Below are positions 55,109 to 63,398 of a DNA stretch of 64,000 nt, one piece after another. Numbering within the stretch: the first letter of the stretch is position 1; every line of letters starts with the position of its first letter. Below the pieces are notes generated by a model. That model had not been told where the DNA came from, made no database searches, and saw nothing but the letters and a program-made list of their open reading frames with translations. Source of the DNA: Heterorhizobium halophytocola (GTDB lineage Bacteria > Pseudomonadota > Alphaproteobacteria > Rhizobiales > Rhizobiaceae); NCBI RefSeq assembly GCF_017873095.1, contig NZ_JAGGJU010000001.1, positions 62,001-126,000 on the forward strand, written 5' to 3'. Made by a program: the position numbers and the translations under genes.

Positions 55109-57649
55109 ATGTCACCGAACGACCCTGTAAACCTCACCAATTGCGACCGCGAACCCATCCATATTCCAGGCAGTATTCAGCCTCACGGTTGTCTTATCGC
55201 CTGTGACGCGGGTGCTGGCACCGTTCTGCGGCACTCCGGTAACGCAGCCGCGATGCTCGGCCTCGAGACGGAGCTGAACGGCCGCAATCTTGCCGACCTG
55301 ATCGGCCATGGCGCCACCCATGATATCCGCAACGCGCTCGCCGCAGCACCCGAGGCATCGCGTCCGGCGCTGATACCGCAGCTCGAGATCGCGCCCGGCC
55401 GGGTGTTCGACGTAAGCATCCACCGCCATGCCGGCCACGCCATTCTCGAATTCGAGGCGAGCGACGGCAAGGTCATGGCCCTGCAGTTGACGCGCGAACT
55501 GATCGGCCGCATCCATGCGACGATCAACAGCACCCAGTTGCTGCGCCAGACGACCGTGCTTTTGAAGGCCGTGCTCGGTTATGACCGGGTGATGGTCTAC
55601 CGTTTCGAACATGACGGTGCCGGCAAGGTCGAGGCCGAGGCCAAGCGCCCGGATCTGGAAAGCTTTCTCGGCCAGTATTTCCCGGCAAGCGACATTCCCC
55701 AGCAGGCGCGCGCGCTTTACCTGAAGAACCCGATCCGCATCATTTCGGATTCCGCCGGCCACAGCATCGCCATCGAACCGACACTCGACCCCTCCGGCCA
55801 GCCACTCGACCTGTCGCACGCGCATCTGCGCAGCGTCTCGCCGATCCATCTGGAATATCTGCGCAATATGGGCGTGGCAGCCTCGATGTCGATCTCGATC
55901 ATCATTGACGGGGCGCTCTGGGGGCTGATCGCCTGCCACCATTACTCGCCGAAATTCCTGTCGATGCCGCAGCGCATCTCGGCGGAAATGTTCGGTGAAT
56001 ATCTCTCCATGCACCTGATCGGCCTGTTGCAGAAGCAGCGGCTGACGGCCGTCACCACGGCCCGTAATGCCCTCGACCGCTTCCTGCAGCGCGCCGGCGA
56101 CGAGGGCGACGTCTTCGACCTGATGCGCGAGGCGATGGCCGACTTCAAGGACATGCTGCCCTGCGACGGCATAGGTCTGTATCTCAACGAGCGCTGGCAC
56201 GGCATCGGCACCACGCCGCCGGCAGCGGCCATTCCCGGTCTTGCCGATTTCATGTCTTCGACAAGCGAAAGCCGCATATTTGCCACCCACAACCTGTCCC
56301 TGACCTATCCCAAGGCGGAAGACTATTACCAGGATGCATCCGGCGTGCTCGCGGTGCCCTTGTCACAGGTGTCGAGCGACTGCCTGCTGTTCTTCCGCAA
56401 GGAGAGGCTGCAGACGCTCAACTGGGCGGGCAATCCGGACAAGTCCTATGCGACCGGTCCGATGGGCGACCGGCTGACGCCGCGCAAGAGCTTCGCCATC
56501 TGGAAAGAAACGGTCGAGCGCAATTCCGAGCCCTGGAACGACGCCGACCGCGAGATCGCCTCGGCCATCCATTCGGCCGCCGTCGAAGTGGTCCTGCGCC
56601 ACAGCGAAATGATGCAGGAGGAGCGGCTGAAGGCCGAGATTCGCCAGCGATTGCTGAACGAGGAACTCAATCACCGCGTCAAGAACATCCTTGCCGTGAT
56701 CAAGTCCCTGGTGGCAACGCCGGCCCGCGAAGCGGTGACGCTCAGCGAGTATGTCACATCTCTCAGAGGTCGCATCCAGGCCCTGTCGCTTGCCCATGAC
56801 CAGGTGATTCGCGGCAGCGGCGGCGGAGAAGTGAAGGGTCTGCTCGAGGCGGAACTGTCTCCCTACAAGAGCGAAAACAACAAAATCACCATTCTCGGCC
56901 CCGGAATCCAGCTCGATGGCCGTGCTTATGCAGTTGCAGCGCTTGTCTTCCATGAAATGTGCACAAATGCGGCTAAGTATGGATCCCTGTCGAGACCGGG
57001 AGGGTCTCTGGAGGTCAGCTGGTCGGTGCGCCCCGAAGGGGAGATCGAGATCATCTGGCAGGAAATGGGCGGTCCACCGGTCGACAGACCGTCCCGCCGA
57101 GGATTTGGAACAGCATTGATCGAACGCAGCATTCCCTTCGATCTCGGAGGAAGCAGCAAGGTCGATTTCGATCCCGGTGGCCTGCGGGCCACCATGACAA
57201 TACCTGCACGCTTCATCACGGTGTTGGAGCAACGTCCGGAGGAAAAAATGATCAACGGTACGCAAACAGCACTTACCGAAGCCCGCAAACTGGACGAGGC
57301 TTCTGTCTTGCTGGTGGAGGACCAGGTCCTGATCGCGATGGACGTCGAAATGATGCTGTCGGACAACGGCATCAACGAGATTACCGTCGCAAATTCCAGC
57401 GCCAACGCGCTGGATCACCTGAAGCGCTTCACCCCCGATGTCGCGCTGCTGGACATCAATCTGGGCACCGGGACCTCGGTGCCTGTGGCGCAGGAACTGG
57501 TACGGCGCAATGTGCCTTTCATCTTCGCCACCGGCTATGACGACCGCACCGCCCTGCCCGAGGAACTGCTCTCCATCCCGGTGGTGCGCAAGCCCTATGA
57601 CGCGGCAGAGCTGATCCAGGCGCTGGGTCGGCGGCTTGCGGAGACGTGA
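55109..57649 (+). CDS. Bacteriophytochrome histidine kinase with HWE kinase and receiver
   Basis: 846 residues. N-terminal extension with Cys12 (LTNCDREPIHIPGSIQPHG), the biliverdin-attachment site; PAS (about 20-120), GAF (about 135-305) with the ASDIPQQARALYLKNPIRII motif near 192, PHY (about 320-500), HWE-type kinase with EELNHRVKNILAVIKSL (His522), a catalytic domain (about 600-700), and a C-terminal receiver with Asp782 (LLDINLG). The layout resembles Agrobacterium Agp2. It senses red/far-red light. It is cotranscribed with the heme oxygenase gene. Confidence 0.93.
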   Translation: MSPNDPVNLTNCDREPIHIPGSIQPHGCLIACDAGAGTVLRHSGNAAAMLGLETELNGRNLADLIGHGATHDIRNALAAAPEASRPALIPQLEIAPGRVFDVSIHRHAGHAILEFEASDGKVMALQLTRELIGRIHATINSTQLLRQTTVLLKAVLGYDRVMVYRFEHDGAGKVEAEAKRPDLESFLGQYFPASDIPQQARALYLKNPIRIISDSAGHSIAIEPTLDPSGQPLDLSHAHLRSVSPIHLEYLRNMGVAASMSISIIIDGALWGLIACHHYSPKFLSMPQRISAEMFGEYLSMHLIGLLQKQRLTAVTTARNALDRFLQRAGDEGDVFDLMREAMADFKDMLPCDGIGLYLNERWHGIGTTPPAAAIPGLADFMSSTSESRIFATHNLSLTYPKAEDYYQDASGVLAVPLSQVSSDCLLFFRKERLQTLNWAGNPDKSYATGPMGDRLTPRKSFAIWKETVERNSEPWNDADREIASAIHSAAVEVVLRHSEMMQEERLKAEIRQRLLNEELNHRVKNILAVIKSLVATPAREAVTLSEYVTSLRGRIQALSLAHDQVIRGSGGGEVKGLLEAELSPYKSENNKITILGPGIQLDGRAYAVAALVFHEMCTNAAKYGSLSRPGGSLEVSWSVRPEGEIEIIWQEMGGPPVDRPSRRGFGTALIERSIPFDLGGSSKVDFDPGGLRATMTIPARFITVLEQRPEEKMINGTQTALTEARKLDEASVLLVEDQVLIAMDVEMMLSDNGINEITVANSSANALDHLKRFTPDVALLDINLGTGTSVPVAQELVRRNVPFIFATGYDDRTALPEELLSIPVVRKPYDAAELIQALGRRLAET

Positions 57650-57686
57650 CGAACAGGCCGGGCCAAGGCGTTTCAGATAGTTCAGA

Positions 57687-57722
57687 GGGGATCGGCTGCT
57701 TTTGCATCCGGTCCCCTTTTTT
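57687..57722 (+). terminator. Rho-independent terminator after bacteriophytochrome
   Basis: GGGGATCGG-N12-CCGGTCCCC (one G·T pair) followed by TTTTTT, 38 bases after the stop of the bacteriophytochrome gene. Confidence 0.85.
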
Positions 57723-57849
57723 ATCCGTCTGCCGACGCGACCGGACGATAATCGGACGCAGCCGGACGCTGCGCCCCTTGCCATTGCCGCCAATCGCGTG
57801 AAAATGCCGGGGATCCGGTTTCATCCCCGAAAGGCGCCCGTTTTCCCGC

Positions 57850-60800
57850 ATGGCCGCACGCCAACGCATCATCCCCGTTCGTCGCGACTACAATCGCTGG
57901 GTCGCCAACCAGACGCTGGAGGACTATGCGCTGCGCTTTACCGCCAAGAGCGCGCGGCGGTTCTCGTCCAGCCGGATCTCGCAGACGGCGATCGGGGCGA
58001 TCTCGTTCCTGGCGCTGGAAGCGATCGGCGGCACGATCACGCTGTCCTACGGCACCACCAATGCCTTCTTCGCCATTCTGGCGGCAGCCGTCGTCATGCT
58101 GGTGGTCGGCCTGCCGATCAGCCGCTATGCGATCCGCCACGGCGTCGACATCGACCTTCTGACCCGCGGCGCCGGCTTCGGCTATATCGGCTCGACGATC
58201 ACCTCGCTGATCTATGCGAGCTTCACCTTCATGCTGTTTGCGATCGAGGCCTCGATCATGACCGGCGCGCTGGATCTTGCCTTCGGCATTCCCCTGTGGA
58301 TCGGCTATATCGTTTCGGCCATGGTGGTGATCCCGCTGGTGACCTACGGCGTGCAGCTGATCTCGCGCTTCCAGCTGCTCACCCAGCCCTTCTGGATCGT
58401 GCTCAACATCCTGCCGTTCATCTTCATCGCGCTGATGGACTGGCAGAAGATCGACCTCTGGCGCGCCTTTGCCGGCATCGGCCACTCCAATGCCGATCTT
58501 GGCGGTGCCGCGCCCTTCGACCTCCTGGAATTCGGCGCGGCCTCGGCCGTCATCCTGGCGCTGATGCCGCAGATCGGCGAGCAGGTCGACTTCCTGCGCT
58601 TCCTGCCGCCCGAGGGCCAGCGCAAGCTGCGCCACCGCCTCGCGGTGTTCCTGGCCGGCTCCGGCTGGGTCGTGGTCGGCGTGCCGAAACTGCTGGCGGG
58701 ATCCTTCCTCGCGGTGTTGACGCTGTCGACCGGCATGCCGGCCGGCACCGCCGCCGACCCGGCCCACATGTATCTGACCGCCTTCGGCTACATGATCCCC
58801 AACCACACGGCGGCGATGCTGCTGATGGTCGCCTTCGTCGTCGTCTCGCAGCTGAAGATCAACGTGATGAACGCCTATGCGGGCTCGCTCGCCTGGTCGA
58901 ACTTCTTCTCGCGCCTCACCCACAGCCATCCGGGCCGCGTCGTCTGGCTGGTATTCAACGTGGCGATCGCGCTGCTGTTGATGGAGCTCGGCATCTACCG
59001 GCTGCTGGAAGAGACGCTCGGCATCTTCTCGATCATCGCCATGAGCTGGCTCTGCACGATCTCGGCCGATCTGTTCATCAACAAGCCGCTCGGTCTCGCG
59101 CCGCCCGGCATCGAGTTCAAGCGCGCCCATCTCTACGACATCAACCCGGTCGGGCTCGGCACGCTGTCGATTGCCGCCGGCATCGCGCTGGTGGCGCATT
59201 TCGGGCTGTTCGGGCCGACGGCTGCCTCGCTGTCGACCTATCTGACGCTTGTTGCCTTTCTCGTCTCGCCGGTGATCGCCTTTGCCACCCGGGGCAGATA
59301 TTATCTGGCGCGCAAGCCGCGCCACAGCTGGAAGACCCTGTCCTCGATCACCTGCTCGATCTGCGAACATCCCTTCGAGCCGGAGGACATGGCCTGGTGT
59401 CCGGCCTATGCCGCGCCGATCTGCTCGCTCTGCTGCTCGCTCGACAGCCGCTGCCACGACATGTGCAAGCCGCATGCGAAGCTGAATGCCCAGACCGGCA
59501 CCGTGGCGCGGAAAATCCTGCCGGACGCCGTGGTGGCCAAGCTGACGACGAGGCTCGGGCGCTACGGCATGACCGCCTTTGCCGCAGTGTCGGTGATCGG
59601 TGCGATTCTGGCGATGATCGCCAAGCAGGTGGCGACGCGCGATCCGCAGACCGCAGACGTCGTCTACGGAGCGGTGCTGATCGTCTTCTTCGTCTTTGCC
59701 GTGCTGGCCGGCATCGCCGCCTGGTTCTATGTGCTTGCCCATGACAGCCGGGTGGTGGCGGAGGAGGAATCCTCCCGCCAGAACACCCTGCTTTTGAAGG
59801 AAATCGCCGCCCACCAGAAGACCGACGCTGCCCTGCAGGCGGCCAAGGAACAGGCCGAGGCCGCCAACCGCGCCAAGAGCCGCTATGTCGTCGGCCTGTC
59901 CCACGAGCTGCGGACACCTTTGAATGCCGTGCTCGGCTATGCGCAGATCCTCGAGCGTGACGAGATGATCCCGGCGCCGCGCCAGTCGGCGATCCGGGTG
60001 ATCCGCCGCTCCGCCGACCATCTGTCCGGCCTGATCGACGGGCTGCTCGACATTTCCAAGATCGAGGCCGGCCGGCTCCAGGTCTATTCCAACGAGGTGA
60101 TCTTTCCAGATTTCCTCGACCAGATCATCGACATGTTCGCCCCCCAGGCCGAGGCCAAGGGCCTCACCTTCGAACACGAGCGGCCGCGTAACCTGCCGCA
60201 ATATGTCCGCACCGACGAGAAGCGATTGCGCCAGATCCTTGTCAACCTGCTGTCCAACGCGATCAAGTTCACCGACCGGGGCACCGTGCGCTTTGCCGTC
60301 ACCTATCGCAGCCAGGTGGCAAGCTTTACCGTGGCCGACACCGGACGCGGCATTTCGCCGCGCGACCTCACCCGCATCTACGAACCCTTCCAGCGCGGCG
60401 ATGCCGACAGCATCAAGCCGATGCCGGGCCTGGGCCTCGGGCTGACGATCACAAAGCTTCTGACCAATACGCTGGGCGGCGAAATCGCGGTCGAGAGCGA
60501 GGCGGACAAGGGCACGACATTTCGGGTGCGGCTGATGCTGTCCAGCGTCAACCGCCCGAGCACGGCGCCGGCGCCGGAACGCACGATCGCCAGCTATACC
60601 GGCCCGCGCCGCACGATCGTCGTTGTCGACGACAACGAGGATCACCGCGACCTGATGCGGGAAGTGCTGGCCCCCCTCGATTTCGTCGTGCTGACCGCCA
60701 ATTCCGGCCCCGACTGCCTGACGCTGATCGAGGGCATCCGGCCGGACCTCTTCCTTGTCGATGTCTCGATGCCCGGCATGAATGGCTGGCAGTTGGTGGA

Positions 60801-61245
60801 AAAGCTGCGCCAGACGGGCCAGACGGCGCCGATCGTCATGCTGTCGGCCAATATCGGCGATGCCGGCGGCGCGGTCGGCACCGACGGCCATACGGATGCG
60901 ATCGCCAAGCCGGTCAACCTGAAGCGGCTGCGCGACAAGCTGGCGCTGCATATGGGCCTCGAATGGGTCTATGCCGACGAGGCCGTGCTGCTGGCCGGGA
61001 CCCTGGCGAAGACGCCGGCCGTCGTGATCCAGAGCCCCGGTCGGGCGCATGTCGACGACCTCATCCGGTTTGCCGAGATCGGCTATGTCAGGGGCATGGA
61101 AGCCAAGCTCGCCGACCTTGCCAAGGACGAGGCCCACCAGCCGTTTTCCGATGCCGTCGGGCGCTTCGTCCAGGCATTCGACATGGATGGCGCCATGCGC
61201 TATCTCCGAACCTTCGAAACGGAGAGGGCAGAAACCGGTGGCTGA
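57850..61245 (+). CDS. NCS1-transporter/histidine-kinase/receiver fusion sensor
   Basis: 1131 residues. Residues about 20-480 form an NCS1-type permease (about 11-12 helices; QTAIGAISFLALEAIGGTITLSYGTTNAFFAI, LLTRGAGFGYIGSTITSLIY). Then a cysteine-rich segment (C502, C505, C517, C525, C528, C529, C535, C539) in the linker, two more helices (about 565-630), a coiled coil, the HisKA domain with SHELRTPL (His685), the ATPase domain with N803 and DTGRG (830-834), a receiver with Asp971, and a C-terminal tail (about 1035-1131). NCS1 proteins carry nucleobases, hydantoin or allantoin, so the fusion may sense such a compound. LuxR-type regulator follows, overlapping by 8 bases. Confidence 0.88.
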   Translation: MAARQRIIPVRRDYNRWVANQTLEDYALRFTAKSARRFSSSRISQTAIGAISFLALEAIGGTITLSYGTTNAFFAILAAAVVMLVVGLPISRYAIRHGVDIDLLTRGAGFGYIGSTITSLIYASFTFMLFAIEASIMTGALDLAFGIPLWIGYIVSAMVVIPLVTYGVQLISRFQLLTQPFWIVLNILPFIFIALMDWQKIDLWRAFAGIGHSNADLGGAAPFDLLEFGAASAVILALMPQIGEQVDFLRFLPPEGQRKLRHRLAVFLAGSGWVVVGVPKLLAGSFLAVLTLSTGMPAGTAADPAHMYLTAFGYMIPNHTAAMLLMVAFVVVSQLKINVMNAYAGSLAWSNFFSRLTHSHPGRVVWLVFNVAIALLLMELGIYRLLEETLGIFSIIAMSWLCTISADLFINKPLGLAPPGIEFKRAHLYDINPVGLGTLSIAAGIALVAHFGLFGPTAASLSTYLTLVAFLVSPVIAFATRGRYYLARKPRHSWKTLSSITCSICEHPFEPEDMAWCPAYAAPICSLCCSLDSRCHDMCKPHAKLNAQTGTVARKILPDAVVAKLTTRLGRYGMTAFAAVSVIGAILAMIAKQVATRDPQTADVVYGAVLIVFFVFAVLAGIAAWFYVLAHDSRVVAEEESSRQNTLLLKEIAAHQKTDAALQAAKEQAEAANRAKSRYVVGLSHELRTPLNAVLGYAQILERDEMIPAPRQSAIRVIRRSADHLSGLIDGLLDISKIEAGRLQVYSNEVIFPDFLDQIIDMFAPQAEAKGLTFEHERPRNLPQYVRTDEKRLRQILVNLLSNAIKFTDRGTVRFAVTYRSQVASFTVADTGRGISPRDLTRIYEPFQRGDADSIKPMPGLGLGLTITKLLTNTLGGEIAVESEADKGTTFRVRLMLSSVNRPSTAPAPERTIASYTGPRRTIVVVDDNEDHRDLMREVLAPLDFVVLTANSGPDCLTLIEGIRPDLFLVDVSMPGMNGWQLVEKLRQTGQTAPIVMLSANIGDAGGAVGTDGHTDAIAKPVNLKRLRDKLALHMGLEWVYADEAVLLAGTLAKTPAVVIQSPGRAHVDDLIRFAEIGYVRGMEAKLADLAKDEAHQPFSDAVGRFVQAFDMDGAMRYLRTFETERAETGG

Positions 61246-62155
61246 ACCGAAGAGACCGCGCGACATCGTCCTTCTGGTGGACGACAGCCCCGATGCGCTC
61301 GGCTTCTTGACCGAGACGCTGGAGGCCAACGGCTTTTCCGTGTTGATCGCCACCTCGGGCTCGGCAGCCCTGTCGATCGCCGACAAGATCAGCCCCGACA
61401 TCATCCTGCTCGACGCCGTCATGCCGGTGATGGACGGGTTCGAGACCTGCGTGCGGCTGAAATCCATCGCTTCGGTGTCGCAGGTGCCGGTAATCTTCAT
61501 GACCGGACTGACCGAGACCGAACACGTCGTCCACGCGCTGAATTCGGGCGGTGTCGATTACCTGACCAAGCCGATCAATGTCGACGAGTTGCGCGCCCGC
61601 ATCCGGGTGCATCTGTCCAACGCCCGTTCCGCGCAGAGCGCCCGCGTGGCGCTGGATGCCGCCGGGCGGCATCTGCTGGCCGTGCGGGCCGACGGCAGCC
61701 TCAACTGGTCGACGCCGCAGGCAACCCGCCTGGTCAATGCCGCCGTCGGCCGCGACGACGGCGTGGAGGCCCTGGGCCCCGAAATCGCAGGCTGGCTCGA
61801 ACGGCGCGACGAACCCGGCGTCCAGCGCGAGGCGCCCTACCCGTTCCGGAAGGCACCGAGCCTGCAGATCAGCTTTCTCGGCGCCATCGGCGCCGACGAA
61901 TATCTGTTCCGCCTGACATCGAGCGCCGCGCAGGGGCATGACGAGGTACTGCGCCATAGCTTCGGCCTGACCCAGCGCGAATCCGAGGTGCTGGTGTGGA
62001 TCGCGCGGGGTAAATCCAACCGCGATATCGGCGAGATCCTCGGGCTGTCCGCACGCACGGTGAACAAGCATCTGGAACAGATCTACGTGAAGCTCGGGGT
62101 CGAGAACCGCGCCTCGGCTGCCGTCAAGGCGGCGCATGTGATGCACGAGGCCTGA
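61238..62155 (+). CDS. LuxR-type response regulator
   Basis: 305 residues: receiver (about 8-125) with Asp59 (LLDAVMP), a middle segment of about 110 residues with PAS-like character (GRHLLAVRADGSLNWSTPQATRLVNAAV), and a C-terminal LuxR HTH (LTQRESEVLVWIARGKSNRDIGEILGLSARTVNKHLEQIYVKLGVENRASAAV). GTG 61238 overlaps the sensor gene's stop and has GGAGAGG upstream. Cognate partner of the NCS1-kinase; targets unknown. Confidence 0.9.
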   Translation: MAEPKRPRDIVLLVDDSPDALGFLTETLEANGFSVLIATSGSAALSIADKISPDIILLDAVMPVMDGFETCVRLKSIASVSQVPVIFMTGLTETEHVVHALNSGGVDYLTKPINVDELRARIRVHLSNARSAQSARVALDAAGRHLLAVRADGSLNWSTPQATRLVNAAVGRDDGVEALGPEIAGWLERRDEPGVQREAPYPFRKAPSLQISFLGAIGADEYLFRLTSSAAQGHDEVLRHSFGLTQRESEVLVWIARGKSNRDIGEILGLSARTVNKHLEQIYVKLGVENRASAAVKAAHVMHEA

Positions 62156-62186
62156 GGCAGCATTCCAGGAGAACCAGGAGACCGAC

Positions 62187-62738
62187 ATGGATCGCTTCGT
62201 CATCCTGTCCGGCTGCTCGGGCGGCGGCAAGTCGACGCTCCTGTCGGCACTGGCCGAACGCGGCTATGCAACGGTCGAGGAACCCGGCCGGCGGATCGTC
62301 GAAAGGGCACTCGCCGAAGGCGGTAGACGCGACGAATTGCCGGGGATCGATCCTGGCAAGTTTGCCCACGCGGCCCTGAAAATGGCTCTGCAGGATCGCG
62401 CGGACGCAATGCGCCTCGACGGTCCTGTCTTCTTCGACCGCAGTCTGATCGATGCCGCAACCGCTCTCCACCATGCGACCGGGGAAGCCGGGTGGCTTGC
62501 CCGGCTGGCTGCCGAACACCGGTACCACAGGCTCGTTTTCCTGACGCCGCCCTGGCCGGAAATCTACCGCAAAGACACCGAGCGGCAGCATGATCTGGCA
62601 GCCGCCGAGGCGGAATACGAACGGCTGCTCGATGTCTATCCGCGGCTCGGATACGAAACGATGATGCTACCAGAGGCGAGCGTGGAGGTGCGCGTGGCGG
62701 AGATCCTTCGCTGCCTGCAGGTGCACCTGCAGACCTGA
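62187..62738 (+). CDS. Small P-loop ATPase/kinase-like protein (AAA_28 type)
   Basis: 183 residues: RFVILSGCSGGGKSTLLSALAERGYATVEEPGRRIVERALAEGG at the N-terminus (Walker A GCSGGGKST), FFDRSLIDAATAL near 90 (Walker B-like) and VFLTPPWPEIYRKDTERQHDLAAAEAEYERLLDVYPRLGYE near 120. This matches small AAA_28-type proteins related to nicotinamide-riboside or nucleotide kinases; the substrate is unknown. 31 bases after the response-regulator gene, so possibly cotranscribed. Confidence 0.82.
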   Translation: MDRFVILSGCSGGGKSTLLSALAERGYATVEEPGRRIVERALAEGGRRDELPGIDPGKFAHAALKMALQDRADAMRLDGPVFFDRSLIDAATALHHATGEAGWLARLAAEHRYHRLVFLTPPWPEIYRKDTERQHDLAAAEAEYERLLDVYPRLGYETMMLPEASVEVRVAEILRCLQVHLQT

Positions 62739-62757
62739 AACCGCGGGCCGTCCATAC

Positions 62758-63312
62758 TTACGTTCCCTTCGCCAGAACCGCCTGCGCAACCATGTCGAAG
62801 ATCCGGTCAGCGCGCGCGGAGAGGGCCGGCTGATCATGAAGCCAGCCAAGCGAGGCGGTCAGGGCGAACAGATCCTCGCCGTCAATGTCCGATCGGGCGT
62901 CACCTTGGGCCTGCGCTGTCGCCAGCAGTTCGCTGCCGGCACTGCGCACGGCCACGCAGGACGCGTGCAGGTCAGACTCCTGATCGGCCAACGCAGCTGC
63001 CATCATGTCAACGGCGCCGCTGTAAACATGCACGAAAGCGACCGCATCGCGCAGCCAGGTCACGAGCGCGTCACCTGCATGGGCCGACGCCGCGAGACTG
63101 GCGGCCCTTGCCGTGAGCTCATCGAGCGCCGTGCGCAGCAGCGCGTCGAGCAGCGCCTCCCGTGTCGGAAAGTGCCGCAACATCGTGGCCAGGCCGACCT
63201 TGGCCTTGCGCGCGATGTCGCGCATCGAGGCACCATCGATGCCGTCCTCGCGCAGGACCTCTCCCGCAACCGCCAGCAGATGGCCGTAATTCTTTTCCGC
63301 ATCGGCGCGCAT
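62758..63312 (-). CDS. TetR-family regulator next to glutathione S-transferase
   Basis: 184 residues: HTH EVLREDGIDGASMRDIARKAKVGLATMLRHFPTREALLDALLRTALDEL (about 18-66), and an all-helical C-terminal ligand domain. Divergent from the GST gene with 86 bases between, which contain a palindrome that probably is its operator. Convergent with the small ATPase (19 bases). Confidence 0.86.
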   Translation of the reverse strand: MRADAEKNYGHLLAVAGEVLREDGIDGASMRDIARKAKVGLATMLRHFPTREALLDALLRTALDELTARAASLAASAHAGDALVTWLRDAVAFVHVYSGAVDMMAAALADQESDLHASCVAVRSAGSELLATAQAQGDARSDIDGEDLFALTASLGWLHDQPALSARADRIFDMVAQAVLAKGT

Positions 63313-63330
63313 GCATTTCCCCTGGAAAAA

Positions 63331-63345
63331 TGGATCACTGATCCA
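63331..63345. promoter_or_regulatory. Palindromic operator for the TetR regulator
   Basis: TGGATCA-C-TGATCCA is a perfect 7+7 palindrome, 18 bases upstream of the tetR start and 53 bases upstream of the GST start. A second, partial half-site (GATCCA) occurs at 63361-63366. It probably allows repression of both divergent genes. Confidence 0.65.
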
Positions 63346-63398
63346 TATATACGGTTCAGCGATCCACTTAATACCATGAACTCGTGAAAGGGCAAATC

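Noticed and set aside
57721..61500. 1259-codon minus-strand frame across the NCS1-kinase
   Set aside because: No start site or domain; same shadow composition. The plus-strand fusion has clear motifs throughout.
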